This document shows positions 11,642 to 25,507 of a DNA stretch of 64,000 nt, piece after piece. The first letter of the stretch is position 1. Each line of letters begins with the position of its first letter. Made by a program: the position numbers and the translations under genes. This DNA comes from Gnetum montanum. Its lineage: Eukaryota; Streptophyta; Gnetopsida; Gnetales; Gnetaceae. The stretch lies in NCBI GenBank assembly GCA_015680685.1, contig MNCI01003890.1, positions 266,812-330,811 of the forward strand, in the 5' to 3' direction. Below the pieces are notes generated by a model. That model did not search any database. It was not told the DNA's origin and was given only the letters and a program-made list of their open reading frames with translations.

Positions 11642-11899
11642 AATATATAATGTATAAACTTCTAGAGTCACTTCATTCAACTAACAATGACCCCAACTCG
11701 CGCGTGGAGAAAAAGTAACGACCCATCGGACACCAAACTTCGGAACGGAAATTCCCGATTGATCGTGAGCATCGATTTGAGACGCAAATTGGAAGTTCCC
11801 TCTCATTTAGCATTTCCGTGTTTTGTTGCAAGTGCTTCCAGTGGCATTTTTTTCCCTGCCCTGACCGTTTCAGCGCTGCTTAGCTCTCGTGCGAAGAAG
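11642..11899 (+). promoter_or_regulatory. Former promoter and 5' UTR of the gamma-tubulin pseudogene
   Basis: A TATA-like word (AATATATAA, 11,642-11,650) is followed by about 250 bp that is less AT-rich than its surroundings and leads into the ATG at 11,900. The spacing suits a TATA box with a start some 30 bp downstream. No transcript evidence is available, and the gene it would serve is broken. Confidence 0.4.
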
Positions 11900-14471
11900 A
11901 TGCCTCGCGAGATCATAACTCTGCAAGTGGGACAGTGCGGCAACCAGATTGGCATGGAATTCTGGAAGCAGCTCTGCCTTGAGCACGGCATCAGCAAAGA
12001 TGGCATCCTTGAAGACTTCGCCACTCAGGTGTCTGTACTACCTCGTTTCTTTCTTCACTTCATCTACTGCATTTTGCTTGTTTCATGCCTTTGCTGGATT
12101 TTGCATACTTAGCTTTTGCGAGGAATTTGATTTAAGCTTTGAATTAGGTTCCGATTTCGTTCCAAACATTCATGACCTAGGTTTATGCAGTAATAAACGG
12201 CGTTTCAGTTGCTGTTAAACCAACATCAAGTAGAACTTTCAGTTAGAAGCAGCCCGTTTGCATGTGCTGTGCGTGTTCACTGTTCTCATCATTCCGGCAT
12301 TTTCCCTTGAAGTTCTAGACAGATTTAGAGTTACAACGGAAACATGCGTGTTGTATTTTCTCTTTTTCTTCCAGTTATCTTCGACCATTCTAATGTGCCA
12401 TTTTTACAGGGAGGGGATAGGAAAGACGTCTTCTTCTATCAAGCTGACGACGAACATTATATTCCTCGGGCTCTTCTAATGGATTTGGAACCTAGAGTTA
12501 TTAATGGTATTCAGAATAGTGAATATCGGAATTTGTATAATCATGAGAACATATATATTTCGGACCATGGAGGAGGTGCTGGTAACAACTGGGCGAGTTG
12601 TTATCACCAGGTCTGCTGTGCATTCACAACTTTTGGTCAGTTTTTTTCATCTCTGTTTATTTTTTCTTGTGATTGTTGTTATTTGGTGCAGCAAGTTTTC
12701 TTTGATTCAGTTTTTCTAGAAAAATAAATATGTAAAATTTTTTATATGTTTTGAGATGAGTAGATATTGAGGTAACTATTATCGGGGTGCATCAAATGAA
12801 AAGCAGAAACATCGATCCACCTTAATCAAAATCTTCAAAGATAATGTTATTTCATTAAGTATTATGTTTGTGGGGTAACAGTGTCAGCAAATAGCAATTT
12901 AAGACCAAAATTTTAACTGTTACAACATGTTTGAAAAATATCTAAAATTTGAAATTGGGAGTTAATGCGATTCAGCTTAGCAGGTTGAATTCAAGTTTTT
13001 TGCATAATTAATAAAATTTGGGCTTGTTAAAATTAATAAAAATGAAAGCCATTTTTAATTAGCTTGTTCATTTGTCCACTCTGCATTGTGTTTGAGAGGA
13101 GACTTCCACTGGAATACAGATTCATGTTGTTACTTTTCTTTGTATATATTTTATGACCGTTAGATTATTTATATTTTACTTGAACGATTATCAGATGTTG
13201 GATGAAACATAGAGATGTCCAAAAATAGCCTATGAGCTAGGAAGATTTGCCAAGAGTGTTTAATGTCACATTTATACAAAGAAAAATGTGTATGGTAGCA
13301 TATTTATTAAGGAATTGTTACAAGCTTTTGAAACAGAATTCAGTGCTTAGCATGCAATGAGTTAAAAATGAAATATATTTTTTATAAAATTGGCATTCCA
13401 GATTTCAATGGTAATTGCATCACTATTCTTGATAGAAAGAAACATCATTTTATTTAAAAAAGACTAAAATTAGAGATTGGACAATAAAATTTTAAGAAGA
13501 TTAAGTGGTCAGTTGCCAAGATGTGCCGATGATTCTTGAATATAACTAGACTACGCATGTGGATTATTAGATGTTAATGCATAATTATTTAATTTAATGA
13601 CTATAAACATTTCATTGATTTGGAAAAACAGCAGCAAAAAAATCCTTTGTTGAGTGATGGTATTAATGCTTTGATAATGCAGTGGTAGCTAAGACAGGGC
13701 AAATTCAGTAGGGCCACCATAGGTTTTGTTACTTCTGTCCAATCTTGTGAAAGTGTTAATTTCTTTACAATAATGTTATGAGCATAATTGTGTGATTAAT
13801 TGGTCAGCTATGATAAACTCCCACAGGGTAAAGGGAAAATGGCTCATAACCTGAAAATTGGCTTATGAAACTTAAGAAAAAATGAGTTGAGGATAGCATT
13901 CAGATTTCAGGTGAAAATTTCAAATATATTATTTCAGTAGAATTAAACTAGGACATGTACCAGTAGGATATAATAGTAGTTATTGTATAAAATAACAACA
14001 ATGTATCATGGTATTAAAAAATTAAGCAAGCTGGGACGCCTGCTCTGTCACTTCCTCATTATGTTAATGATTTATGTCAATATGTTTATGTAAATATTTT
14101 CAGGGAGAGCAAGTAGAAGAGGATATAATGGACATGATTGACAGGGAAGCTGATGGGAGTGATAGCCTTGAGGGATCTGTTCTATGCCATTCAATAGCTG
14201 GAGGGACTGGTTCAGTTATTTTAGTAAGGCATACAAAATATGTGAATTTTTCTACTTAGGGTCCTTGACATTCTTTCTTTTCCTTTACCGGGGTAGAGTT
14301 CTAGTTGTCATTTTCTTATGTTTGCAAACTTTTATTTTATTCTACAACATTTGCCTTTATTCTTTTAATCAAAGTTATACGATGTTGCTGTATTCTAAAG
14401 GAAAAATAGCATAGGTGATTTTCTTTATCTTGGTTCATTTTTGCAAATGTGATTTGGCAAATGCAGCTTCA

Positions 14472-14803
14472 AGGCTGGGTTACATGCCATGGTCTTAAAG
14501 GAATGGCATGGCCAATAATTATTACAATCAAATAGCCATGACCATACCACTAGTCATATGTATTATTTTGTCCATGGTTTTGTTTAGAATCATTGTCTAT
14601 GTGGCAACATCTAGCATTTTCAAAGTTTTTGTTTTATCAACAAATGGCATTTCCAGATGGAAACCACTAATTCACCCAATTAGCTAGCATTGGCCATGGC
14701 TTGACAATGGAGCAGAATGATTTTCAAAGTGGCTTGTATGGTCAACTTACAGAATGACCATGGTTGGCCATGTTGGGCAAAAACCATGACATGTCACCAG
14801 GCC
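14472..14803. mobile_element. MITE-like element in intron 3
   Basis: The left end reads GGCTGGGTTACATGCCATGG. The right end, reverse complemented, reads GGCCTGGTGACATGTCATGG, and the similarity continues inward through ATGGCCAA. That gives imperfect terminal inverted repeats of about 40 bp around a body of about 330 bp with no coding. I could not find a clear target-site duplication, so the superfamily is open. Confidence 0.45.
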
Positions 14804-15390
14804 CCTCATACTTGCTTTTTCTAGTTCTTTTGATACCGAATCATTTTCAATGAAATCTCATGGTTAGTGGCATTATTTTGATCCCTCTGATAAATCTCCT
14901 ATCAACCTGCAAACCACCAAAATTGATATTGATGACATTATTGGTTATACCTGTGTTGCATTTTTAGGCAGTCAAATGAGAGATAATTTCTGCCATTTTG
15001 TTAAGTTTTTCACATGAAATCTTATTGTATACCTCTGGTATCTTGTCAACCTATGAAAAGAATCTCTTTCCGGTTCATATATTTCAACATGTACGTTCTT
15101 TCTCATCTTATAAAGGCATAATGAAGCAAAAGGTTGTTTTGTTTTACAAAACAGCACCTCTCTTTATGGAAAACATTCAATTTTTAGCTTAATTTCAGAA
15201 TGAGAAAAGTTCATGACGACTACTATGAAATGGAATTTTCTTTGCATGTTAATATTGCTTCTATGTAGCTCTATGAGCATATATGTAATTTTGGGGCATT
15301 CATATAATTTTGAGTTGTATCATCTAATGAAAGGGTAACTTCTAATATAAATTTTTAGCTCTATTATATGCTTTTCAATCGAGGTCTAAT

Positions 15391-15930
15391 TTTTAATTAA
15401 GTTACTATGTTCTGATATGCTTCCATGAAGTTTTATCTTTTTCATTTTTTGGCACTTTGTATTTTTCACTTTCTATGGGTTTGGCAATTCAAAATGCTTG
15501 TTTGAATCCTTTCTTGTAGTACTGTTGAAGGTTTACATCTTAAGGTGTTTGTTTGGTTATTTTTGTATGCAGTTTAGTGTACTTTCAATATAGTAAGCAG
15601 AGGCTTTCATATCTAATCGAGTCAATGTTCTATTTCACATTTCATGTATACTAAATTTGCTTTTAATTTACTTACTACATTCTGATATGCTTCCACGAAG
15701 TTTTATCTGCTCCATTTTTGGCATTTTGCATTTTTTTTCTTAGAGATAGTTTTGTGAATTCAAAAAGCATGTTTAAATATTTTCTTGTAATAATGTTGAA
15801 GGTTTGAAACTTAAGATTTGTTTTGGTTATTTTTGCGTGCTAGGTTAGTTTACCTTTAGTACAACGTGCAGAGGCTTTGGTATCTAATTGAGTTAATGTT
15901 TTTTCTCACATTTCATCTATAGTAAACTGA
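15391..15930. repeat. Diverged tandem duplication of about 270 bp inside intron 3
   Basis: The segment starting TTTTAATTAAGTTACTATGT at 15,391 is followed exactly 270 bp later, at 15,661, by TTTTAATTTACTTACTACAT. Both then run in parallel through TCTGATATGCTTCCA, GTTGAAGGTTT, GCAGAGGCTTT and CTCACATTTCAT-like words to about 15,930. Divergence is substantial, so the duplication is old. Confidence 0.8.
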
Positions 15931-18149
15931 TTTTATTCTTGCAAGGTGAATTCATTTCAGAAAAAGAATGAAAGATTTTTTTTGGTTTAGGGGTTTTCAT
16001 CTTTTATTATAGTGTACTTGAATCTTTTTTGTTTGGTTTTGTTTGTTTTGTTTTGTTTTTGGGTATTGATTCGTGTCTTAGTTAGACATTCTAGTACAGA
16101 TCGTTAGAGAATACCTCAAATTGTTTGTAAATTTTTACATTTAAGGTTTCCTTTGTTTCCCTGCAGCTTTCAATTTTCCTTATCAGAACATTATATTCTA
16201 ACTAGTTTTCTGAAATAATTATAGGAATGGGAACATATTTCTTGGAAGCCTTGAACGATTGGTACAGCAAAAAGCTTATACCAATATGTAGTGTTTTTCC
16301 AAATCAGATGGAAACAAGTGATCTTGTCGTTCAGCCGTATAATTCCTTGTTGACTCTAAGAGGCTGACCTTGAATGCTGACTGTGTTGTTGTTCTTGATA
16401 ATATTGCATTGAATAGAATTTCTGTAGATCATTTTCATATACCAAATCCAACTTTTGCACAAACAAATTCATTAGTTTCGACTGTGATGTCTGCAACTAC
16501 TACTACTATCCGTTATCTTGGTTATATGAACAATGATCTTGTTGCCTTAGTTGCATCTTTGATACCAACCCCAAGATGTCATTTTTTGATGACTGGTTAC
16601 ACACCTCTTACTGTGGAGTACCAGGTTTGTTGTTCTCCAAGAAAAAACAAATTTTGTGCCCACGATCATGACTTTTTTTGTTGTTAGTTGATTTCATTGA
16701 AATTATGTTATGTAATCTTACTTAATGAGAAATGTGGATGTATGAGTAAAGTGGAAATATATTCTCATTCATCCCCACATCATGTGAATGCATATTAATT
16801 AATTAGTTGCCTTGGTTATATATACCATAGGGGATGGAAATCATCATGATCTTGGTGCCTTTATATCAACAAGATGGACAAACTCATTAAGGTGGGCAGA
16901 TGAATTGATGATAATTTTCTATGGCTGGATGTCTACTTGATGCAATAGTCTCTGGATATATTTTTCTTATGCCCACAAGTGGCACATACTATAGCTGATA
17001 GAAATGATGGGATTAAACACCAATCCAATATGAGAAATCATTTAATGAATCTCTAAAATATGATTAGAGAATATATTAGTTAAAAATTACCATGGGTCTC
17101 TAACAGTGAAATACTTATTTTTAGATTCAAGGATTTCCTGAAATAAGGCAATATGTCAATAATTAACATAGTTTATATAGAGGTGAGAAAAACCATTTTA
17201 TATTAGTATGGCATTTTTCATTGAGAAGAAAGCTTATGTTCCATGGAAATTACTTGGTGAATGCAAAACCCAACATAAATACCCTTTTTGTGGCTCTATC
17301 ATTACTAAGGTTTGCAAGTTGCAGCATTTAGACATCTTTAGTAATGTTCTTTATAAATAAAAGTAAATTGAACTTCTAACTCAATATAGCTTATAGTGTA
17401 CAACCTTCTAATCAGATAGTTAAGGTGTTCACTCAAGACCAAGTGCATTTATGGTGCTTAAGATTAAACCATTTGAATTAAATGGGCACAGGTTCCATAC
17501 AAACAAACAACAATTCATTTTGTATTAACACCTAAAAGCATCTAATTTTCCTTTTCGCTGTAAAGCCATTCAATTGGACTGTGATGAGAATTATTTACCT
17601 AATGGCATGACTTTTTCTGTAGTAATGTTAATTTTAAAGATTTTTTAATAATATTTATCTGAAATCAATTTCTGAGATGAAATTGTATTTGGTGTTTTTC
17701 CGTTGGCTCAATAGGCAAATGCAATTCGGAAGACAACTGTTCTTGATGATATGAGGAGGCTTTTGCAGGTTAAGAGCTATTCCCAGTGTTCTTTTTTTAC
17801 CCTAGTGTCTTTGCTAGGAATTCAGCTTAAAATTTACCTATTTGGTCAGGCCAAAAATATAATGGTTTCATCTTATGCCCGTACAAAAGAAGCAAGCCAG
17901 GCAAAGTAGATATCTATTCTCCATATCATTCAAGGAGAGGTTGATCCTGCCCAGGTACCATAGATTCTTGTTGTGAAACAGTTTTTGTTACAACTTAAAA
18001 TATCTTTCATAATAATATCCACTACGTATATCTTCTCTTCCAAACTAATCACTTTCGGTTTTAAGGTTTAGCAGTTATGAAGTTAATAGCTGGTCATGTT
18101 CTGTTGGTTATTATTTACTTTATCCTTCCTATTTAACAGCCATTTCTAA

Positions 18150-18314
<165 letters not shown>

Positions 18315-20590
18315 TGATGGAGTAAAGGCTTTTCTTTTCAGGTCGACTTATCACGGAAGTCTCCGTATGTTCAAACTGCTCATAGGGTAAATTTGTGAAA
18401 CCCTGCATATTCAGTAGATTTTTTTTAAAAAATGTTAATCTTGTAAATGTTTACATTTCGGATGCTTTGGTAATTTGAAAATCTTACGTTTTTTATGTGG
18501 AGGTCGCAGGATTTAAGTACTCTGATTAAATCCTTCAATATCTTGAATAATGAGCAGGTTAGTGGTCTATGCTTGCAAGCCACACAAGCATTCGCCATCT
18601 ATTCAGCAGGTCGCTAAATCAGTATGAAAAATTAAGGAAGAAACAGGCCTTTCAAGATAACTACAGGAAATTTCCTATGTTTGCTGTGAGTGTTTTTCCA
18701 AACAAAATAGTGCCATATTTTACTTTGGGAATTTTTGATCAAAATTGTTTTTGATATTACTTTTCTTCTCTTGTTTTAAGATTAGCTTAGTAAAATTACA
18801 TTGCAGAAATAACACTGATTTTGCTGAGAGAATTAGAACAGCTAAATGATATCTAACACATCAAAAATGACATTGATCTTTCTCCACGGATGCCAATGCT
18901 TGAACTGTTGTAGCTCATGCTGTCTTGAGAGTATGGAGGTTACATACTTGGGCCAATAGGCATATATATATAACCTGAGTCTGACGAAGGGAAACAATAT
19001 ATATGTGAGTCAGACTGCACATTGGGTCACATTAAGTAATTGGAAACTTTCATTAACAGGTTTTCTTATGGGTAAGACTAATTTTTATTAAACATTCTTG
19101 AATTGTCTTTTAGAAAGTATGTTGACCCCCTTTTAGCATTTCCTACAAGATTAAGCACACGTTGCTTAAAATAATAAGATTTTATCTTGGCAACCAAAGT
19201 TTATAAAAAAAGAAAAAGAAAAGATGCAAGTGATTTTAATGTTTATTGTATAGTTAACTTTACCATGTTGAGCTCAGAGAGCACAGGCTCGTAGCTCAAC
19301 AGTGAACCTGTGTACTGCAAATAGTTAATGCTTTACCAATAGACACTATGATTTGGCCATAGAACTGATAGTTTCCATTTGTCCCCTTTAAGGAAAAAGG
19401 TTGATCAGAGGTGTGTACATTGAAATGAATAATTGAGGTGATAAAAAAGCGTGAAATGTAAATGAATATATGAAAAGATGCTTAGGGATTGCACATGTAG
19501 GATATGGAAGGAAATATAAGATGGTTTGGCTATATATAATGTAGGCTAGAGATGCCTTTCTTACTGTAAGGAGACATGATATGAAATAGTTATGTTGGAC
19601 ATGACAAATTACGAAGTATGAAAAATTTTGGTCTGGAATTGACAGAATAGGAAAAGATGGTTCTTAAAGTGAGCTTTATATAGATGGGATAAGCTTATAT
19701 TGATGATGATAATGATGATATATAAGTGGGTAATTCTATGAATTGTAATCATATGATTAGTGGGGGGTTACTCTGCAGGGTTTTAGCTGGTGCATACGAG
19801 GATAAAAGTATAATGGCTTGATTGTCATAACAAGGTGTAGCAGACATTAATTTATCATTGCCTACTTATGTGAGAAGTGATAAACAAGTCATGGTGTATG
19901 TTATGACAAGAGTGATTAAGCATAAAATATTTGAAAGCTTTTCATTTTTTTAAGTCAAATAGGTAAAAATAAAATTTGAAAATTCCTCATTAAATATTGA
20001 GTTTTATGAATTCTTAAAATGTTCTATATTTTAATGGTCATCTGTTTCTATACAATACTTTATTTGGTTCCTAGATGCATACCAAATTTGCATTAACGAC
20101 GAACACTGTGTCATTGTTCTTGAGCTTCTTGGGTTTTAGTTGCTTTGGGATCCCCCAATGTATGAAATCTGTATTCTACCTTTATATTATGAATAGAAAT
20201 TTAGATTTGTGCCCCATACAACATTTGCAATTCAGAACTTTTCTCCTTATCATATTTACATTTTTAATTGCCTTAAAGGTCGTTTGGTAAGCTTAGGAAG
20301 TGAAACAAAACAATGTTTTGTTCTCCCAGGAGAATGACTTGTTTGAGTTTGATGAATTACGAGACATTGTTCAAAGTTTGGTAGATGAATACAAAGCGCG
20401 TGAATCTGCACATTATGTTAAATGGGGAATGGAGGTACTTTTATGGTGTCTCTTATTTCATTACTCTGTTGATTTTAAAGGCTGTTTTGGATCTCTTATG
20501 GTTGTGAACATAATGACCAAAAAACTCTAGGATCAAAATTGAACCTTTACCAATGATGGTAGTGCTGTTGGAACCTTGAACTCAAGGTAA

Positions 20591-21590
20591 GCGATGTGAA
20601 CAAATTTGCATATATCACTCTTGCAAATACATCCATGAAGTTATTCTGTGGAAACAACTTATACATTAGCAAATATGCTACATCTTAGCAGGCAAACGTA
20701 GTTCATGGCATCCAAATTTAGTCATGCATTTTTGTTAAATACGACAGTGGAGAGGACTGAAGAATGCTGTTGTTGATGTGTTCCCATGGTTACACATAAA
20801 TGAAAGTTTCAGGTAGCTTTGTTTCCTACTGTCAGATTTGTGGTTTACGGAGAATGCTAATGAAAGATGAAGTCAGATTTCCTGTGTGCATCATGGTGTG
20901 GATCAAGCTCAAAGTCATAAAATTGTGACCTGGATATTTAGATATTGCAGGGAAAGCCCCACGGAAAAATAGCTTGTTAGCCTTATCACAACTAGGTTGA
21001 CTATGTTTTTTTTTTAAATAACTTATATTTAGAGTCAAATAAGTGTTAACAACCAAATGATGAATCACTTTCTTTATGTTTGCAAACCACCTATATTGAA
21101 GTCTACTTTGTTTTTTTTTAAAAGATTTTCTTTTGTTTTTGTTTTCTCGAGAGAGTCTCAAAAGCAGGATTAAATTAAAATAGAGTACAAAATGAATCAC
21201 AAGGATCTTAGCAAAACTAACAAAGTTAATTTTGAGACCTAGAGATGAGCTTAGTAGTTACCACTTGGATTGTATCAGAGAAAACCATAGTGTCATTTGG
21301 ACATCATAAAATGTTGCTACCAGCACTTACATTAGACATGGTAGATAAAAAGCATGGCATGGACATCTAGATTGGTGTGGACTAAAGAGATCAATGCAAG
21401 GTCACAAAATTGGGAGTTGTGGCATGGTAAGCAATGATAGAGTTGATCAAAATTAATATAAGCAGATGTAGCCTTAGCACCAGGAGCAGGAACAAGAGCA
21501 CTAGTCATTTTTCAAGGTTTGATATTTCATAATTTACGTTTTGCAAACATAAATCTATTTTCGCAAAGCTCAATGAGGTACAAAAAACAC
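20591..21590. other. Downstream of gamma-tubulin, no gene seen
   Basis: AT-rich sequence. A 122-codon minus-strand open frame at 20,832-21,200 is Lys/Ser-rich over poly-T runs and has no recognisable motif. I do not call it a gene. Confidence 0.45.
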
Positions 21591-23300
21591 AAAAAAGAGA
21601 GACGTCTCAATGCATGAGTCCTTGAAGGAGTTGTTGTGGAGGCGGTGGCACTTGCAAGAGTTGCTGAGGCAGCGGTTGTCCTCGAAAGAGTTGTAAGGGA
21701 GGTCCTAGAAGCAGCAGCTTAGAAGGTGTCCGTCATGGTGAGGGTGCTGAAAATTGTTAAGAAATTAGTGCGTCCACAAATTTTAAAAAAACTTAAAAAA
21801 TACATAATATAAATCATATCGTAATGGATGTGCTTCTCACATTTATGTGAGTAGTCCTGTGGGTGAGAAAACGCTGTAGACGAAACCAGTAGAATGGTAC
21901 CATGGCCCTGTTCTTGCTATATCTGTTGTTAAAATAGTCAAATTTCAAATTCTAACAAATAAATAAATATTTTAAGAAATTTATATACATACTCACTCTT
22001 TGTAATAAGATAGTTCAAGGTTCTTGTTCCAATCGCACAGACTGCAAGGCATACCTGTAGAACTATTTTTAAAACCACATTGCAACTTGTGCAATATTTA
22101 GAGATTAATCCAGTGGTTGCAAATATTCTGGTTCCAGAACTGGCGGGCGATCGCAACTATAAACATTCCTGTTCCACAACCGGTGGCGGTTGCGGCTGCA
22201 AACATTATGGTTCCACAACCAGATCGTCCGTTGCTCTGCTGCTACTATATTGCCGCTTTTGAACTAAACTATCGTGAGTAATCATAGTTTTTTGATATTG
22301 CTGATCCCTCATACAGTTGCTGATACAGGACTCAAAGGTAAGGATTGTTGGTTCATAAGAGCTTGATACTACTGCTATTGTATTGCTGCTTCTGAACTGA
22401 ACTACTATGAGTAATCATTATTTTTTGATATTGTGGATCCCTGGTATAGTTGTTAGTACAGGACTTAAAGGTAGGGACCGTTGGCTCATAAGAGCTTGGC
22501 AGTATCAAATAGTAGGCCGTTTTGCGCATTTGCTCAAACCTAGGCCAACATTTGCTAAAACCCATCCATCAAGAGCATAGCATGAATCTGAACTAGTAGC
22601 TGGCCCAACTCGCTCCACAGCAACAACCGATCGTGTTTTCGGCCCCACAGCAACAACCAACGACGGTTGTGGCTGTAAACATTTCAACACTTAACTGTGA
22701 TTGTCGAAATGTTTGTAGCCGTAACTGCCGTTGGTTGTTGTTGTGGAGTCGAAGACACGATCAGTTGTTGTTGTGGAGCGAGTTGGGCCAGTTGCTGGTT
22801 TGGATTCATGCTGTTGTCTTGATAGATGGGTTTTAGCAAATGTTAGCCTGAGTTCGAGCAAATGTGCAAAATGGTCTGCTATTTGATACTGCCAAGCTCT
22901 TATGAGCCAACGGTCCCTACCTTTGAGTCTTGTACCAACAACTGTATGAGGGATCCACGATATCAAAAAACAATGATTACTTACAGTAGTTCAGTTCAGA
23001 AGTGGCAGTACGGTAGCAATAGTGCCAAGCTCTTATGAGCCAATGGTTCTTACCTTTGAGTCCTATACCAGCAATTGCACGGGGGATCAACGATATCAAA
23101 AAACCTATGATTACTCGCAGTAGTTTAGTTTAGAAGCAGCAGTACGGTAGCAGCAGGTTAGTGGACGGTCTAGATGGCGGATGGTAGTTCATGGTGGGTT
23201 AATTCAATGGTTGCGCGTTGCCCAAAAAAAAAAAACCATGTTTCCTGCACGCAACGAAGAAATCTAACAACGCAAAGCAAGGTGTGAGTAACTCTCTGGC
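21590..23300. mobile_element. Fold-back (long inverted repeat) element, copy A
   Basis: The core is a long inverted repeat: about 22,210-22,690 pairs with about 22,700-23,165, around a short spacer near 22,695. Shared words in both arms include CTCATAAGAGCTTGGCAGT, GGATCCCT, CTGGCCCAACTCGCTCCAC and CAACAACCAACG. Each arm holds two copies of a module of about 145 bp (TGCTGCTTCTGAACTGAAC through CATAAGAGCTTG). Flanks at 21,600-21,760 and 23,165-23,300 match a second copy at 59,980-60,640. No transposase is seen. Its outer boundaries are estimates. A non-autonomous MULE or fold-back transposon is the likeliest class. Confidence 0.7.
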
Positions 23301-24458
23301 TCTACATCAATCTTCAACGAACAACTATCTTCAATTATCAAATACATCAATTTTTTAAGCTATTCAAGCTTACAATATTCAAATACATGTTGAAATTGTA
23401 TGAAAATGGGATATTATAAAAAACCCTAAAGAAGTTCTCAAAAAATCTTTCCAAATGAGCTTTTAAACACTCATATAAGAATGAGAATACCAAATCCTTA
23501 ACATGAAAAGCTTTCTAATTGAGGAATTGATGAAATCCTTGCTAATATTATAAATTCGAAACATTAAACACTTTCAGATTATACTTCTAAAATAGATATA
23601 AATGTAAACCAACATTTATGATCAAAATGCTTGTAAATATTGAGAGAATAATAAAGTGAAACTTGTCAGCTAAATTGTGAGAATGTGAAAATTAACAATT
23701 TGTGAAAATGTGAGAATGCAATCGTGAGAAATCTATGAGAATTGAATGAAAAAATTATGAAAATCAAATAATTTTAAGAAATTCATGTTGCAAAAATGTG
23801 AGAAAGGAAAAGAAAAATGTACATAAAGAGCTTAAGGAATCATTGGCACACTCTCCTTTTTTTTATTCACTTTCCAAATTATTTAAAGTGCTCTCATCAA
23901 GGTTACAATGAAGGAGAGGAATTCTTCTTATAGCTTTTTAGGATGCCTCACTTTGATGAGGATTATCTGTGGGATCAATGATCCATTACAAAAGTGAAGT
24001 GTGCGAACACACTAACATGAAATTAAACATACACTTTAAACTTTGAAAATTAAATACCAACTCCTAATGACTCCTTATGAATCCTAACTTTAAAACTAAA
24101 AACATTACATGACTTCAAGTTTAAAACATGACAAGAAATAAGAAATTGAAAGCAACATTGATGGTCCACATGAGGACCCATTTCACACTATCTCTAACAT
24201 GCTTGTCATTGGGAAAAAGACGGTCTTAGCTAAGGAGAACATTACTTGCATTAAGAGCTTTCTATTTTCTTGTAAAACTATTCTGAAGAGTATGCCTACT
24301 AGCTTGAAGGTTGTCAAAAGCTTTTTTTTAGTGAGGGCCTCGCTCAAAATTTCATAATGGCGAGTGCAAGGTTGTTAAGTTGCAAAAGCCCTAGAAGCTA
24401 ACCAACCAGGCTATTTGCAAATATATGTTCTATCCATCATTAAATTGGCTTACTAGGG
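23300..24458. other. AT-rich intergenic, no gene seen
   Basis: No open frame or repeat boundary that I can support. GTGAGAATGTGAAAAT-type words recur loosely near 23,670-23,810. The composition is strongly AT-rich throughout. Confidence 0.5.
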
Positions 24459-25507
24459 TGATGAGTAGCAAGTAGTCCCTACGCCCAACCATACAACGCA
24501 CAAGCGTTGTACTAGTGATTTGGTCAAATTTCATGGACTTTAGCTCCTAAATGCACAATAGGCAAGGTAGTAACTTAAAGACGTGATTGTTGTCTTCTTG
24601 GCTTCACTTGTGTAAGTGCAAAGGTATGGTTAAGTGTAAGCCAAGGCACATGGTTTTTATTGATTTTATATGTTATTTGCTTTGATCTAAGTGTGAACAA
24701 AGTAATTAATTGTGAGTTAACTAATCGACTATCTAATGCCTTAATCTAATTATCCTAACATAGGCATCTAGGCCCACCTTCCATGCACATCCTGAACTCG
24801 TTAGGAACACTATTTGGTTATCAAGTGTTAGGCTACTGGGTGAAGCAAGCGATAACACCGTTGGGATTACCAAGCATTAACGGTATGTTTGAGGCGGTTG
24901 TACTTATGTATGATTATTAAGCATATTAATTAACTAAGAACATGAAGATAAAATGCATAATGATAAAGTGCATGAATGAAAGCATTAAACTATTCCTAGT
25001 GTTAGGTTACTGGGTGAAGCAAGCGATAACACTGCTGGGATTACCAAGCATTAACGGTATGTTCGAGGCGGTTGTACTTATGTATGATTATTAAGCATAT
25101 TAATTAACTAAGAACATGAAGATAAAGTGCATGAATGAAAGCATTAAATTATTTCTAGTGCTGCAAGGAGTTCCAAGAATCTCATCTTTATTGCTGGCAC
25201 ATCAAAGTGTTCAGGTACATTGATGTGTGAATAAGGATTTGTACAATCCTTGAAGTCCTATTGTAGGTACTTAGAAAATATTCTAACTCTGACAAAAGAA
25301 AACTGCAAGAACTTGGCTACTCTATCAACTTAACGTGTCATAAATGTGGTGGGTACATGCATTTATATAGTCAAAGACAAACACTGTGTTGACACATCTA
25401 CCCATGTGTCAACAGGGATGTGTTGATGGGGATATGTTGACTGGCCTGCGTCGATGGGCCATGTCGATAGGGATGCGTTGATGCATGCTCGTCGACACAG
25501 CCCATCA
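24459..25507 (-). repeat. Solo gypsy LTR, about 1,049 bp
   Basis: It begins TGATGAGTAGC and ends CCCATCA on the plus strand, the same termini as the other LTRs here. It shares the internal order ATACAACGCAC, AGGCATC, TTACCAAGC and CAATAAGG. No PBS or internal region follows on either side, so it is a solo LTR left by LTR-LTR recombination. Its U3 has GTCGAC/GTCGATG-type words (25,430-25,500) where the element 1 LTR has GATATC. A 5-bp target duplication is not evident. Confidence 0.8.
24827..25157. repeat. Tandem duplication inside the solo LTR, period 174 bp
   Basis: GTTAGGCTACTGGGTGAAGC at 24,827 recurs as GTTAGGTTACTGGGTGAAGC at 25,001. The copies stay nearly identical through GCATTAACGGTATGTT, ATGTATGATTATTAAGC and GAACATGAAGATAAA. 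The extra copy explains most of why this LTR is longer than the roughly 750-860 bp relatives. Confidence 0.9.

Noticed and set aside
12258-12727. Long open frames around gamma-tubulin exon 2
   Set aside because: Only 12,410-12,610 matches gamma-tubulin. The extensions are intron sequence beyond clear AG and GT splice sites.
20832-21200. Minus-strand 122-codon open frame
   Set aside because: Lys/Ser-rich over homopolymer runs, with no motif and no coding context.
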